Assembly: GCA_937908275.1 (NCBI GenBank)
Contig: CALERA010000107.1
Coordinates: 1 to 5,034 of the forward strand
Origin: an uncultured Desulfarculaceae bacterium
Lineage (GTDB): Bacteria; Desulfobacterota; Desulfarculia; Desulfarculales; Desulfarculaceae
Length of the DNA stretch: 5,034 bases
Direction of reading: 5' to 3'
Shown here: positions 4,690-5,034 of the stretch, one piece after another
Layout: every line of letters begins with the position of its first letter
Position numbering within the stretch: position 1 is the first letter of the stretch
Notes under the pieces: model-generated
Database searches by the model: none
Told to the model about the DNA's origin: nothing
Seen by the model: the letters and a program-made list of their open reading frames with translations, nothing else
Program-made: the position numbers and the translations under genes

Positions 4690-5034
4690 CTAGCCCGCCT
4701 TGACCTCGGGCAGCTTCTCGTGGGCCAGGTAGTTGTCGGCCAGGCGACGCACCCAGTCACGCTTGGTCAGGTAGAAGACCTTGTTGTTGGTCCCCAGCCG
4801 CTCCAGGAGCCGGAAGGCCCCGGGGTTGGCGGCCAGCAGCTTGGTGATGGTGTGCTCGGGGTTGCGCAGGTCGCCGAAGACGATGGCGCCCGAGGGGCAG
4901 GCCTGGGTGCAGGCGGTCTGGTAGGCCTGTTCCGCGATCTCGCCGCCCTCGATGAAGGCCTTGTTCTTGGCCTGCTGATAGCGGTGGAAGCAGAAGGTGC
5001 ACTTCTCGACCACGCCGCGCATGCGGGGGCTGAC
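4690..5034 (-). CDS. qrcC: Periplasmic-type ferredoxin-like iron-sulfur subunit, probably QrcC (N-terminus outside window)
   Basis: The C-terminal 114 residues are visible; the frame stays open through the window edge, so the ATG at 5022 is internal. Counting from the edge, Cys12-x2-Cys15 and Cys42-x3-Cys46-Pro are four ligands in the arrangement seen in multi-cluster 4Fe-4S proteins of the PsrB/NrfC/HmcB/ActB/QrcC group. RGVVEKCTFC and SGAIVFGDLRNPEH are typical family segments, and RLLERLGTNNKVFYL near the end matches the closing segment of the QrcC/ActB type. No transmembrane helix follows the last cluster, unlike a membrane-anchored HmcB. The protein should carry electrons from cytochrome-bearing partners to the NrfD-like subunit encoded next. 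The remaining cluster ligands and any export evidence lie beyond the window, so cluster number and location are inferred from the family. Confidence 0.85.
   Translation of the reverse strand, partial: VSPRMRGVVEKCTFCFHRYQQAKNKAFIEGGEIAEQAYQTACTQACPSGAIVFGDLRNPEHTITKLLAANPGAFRLLERLGTNNKVFYLTKRDWVRRLADNYLAHEKLPEVKAG

Overview
This is a GC-rich bacterial window whose genes end almost every codon in G or C. The best guess for the source is a sulfate-reducing-type member of Desulfobacterota (former Deltaproteobacteria). That rests on the right-hand gene pair, which looks like the C and D subunits of a Qrc-type (quinone reductase complex) periplasmic-facing redox complex, and on a secreted rhodanese at the left. 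Both family calls come from reading motifs, not from a database search.

Left part, plus strand. The window opens with the Ala/Pro-rich tail of an unidentified protein (1-129). A hairpin-rich leader follows, then an exported single-domain rhodanese (246-848) closed by a strong intrinsic terminator (870-914). Only about 20 bases later comes a full-length GckA/TtuD-type (MOFRL family) glycerate 2-kinase (936-2276), with its own terminator (2292-2326).

Middle. The 157-base gap between the convergent glycerate kinase and HAD genes holds the kinase terminator plus two further compact inverted repeats. There is no convincing gene in it.

Right part, minus strand, read from right to left. A partial ferredoxin-like subunit (4690 to the window edge), a 10-helix NrfD/PsrC-type quinone-interacting membrane subunit (3383-4618) and a 55-residue single-helix protein (3203-3370) form one apparent operon, closed by a terminator hairpin with a UUCG loop (3147-3179). 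Beyond it lies a HAD phosphatase (2434-3072), which appears to be a separate unit.

How the genes fit together. In a Qrc-type complex, periplasmic cytochrome c electrons pass through iron-sulfur clusters of the C subunit to menaquinone bound by the D subunit. The cytochrome and molybdopterin-like subunits would lie past the right edge. The 55-residue protein is the least expected member: it has its own good ribosome binding site, is last in the operon, and is not part of the four-subunit Qrc complex as I know it. The rhodanese suggests periplasmic sulfur handling. Glycerate kinase and the phosphatase are ordinary carbon or housekeeping functions. I see no rRNA, tRNA, CRISPR array, transposase, integrase or attachment site. 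No stretch longer than 300 bases lacks a gene.
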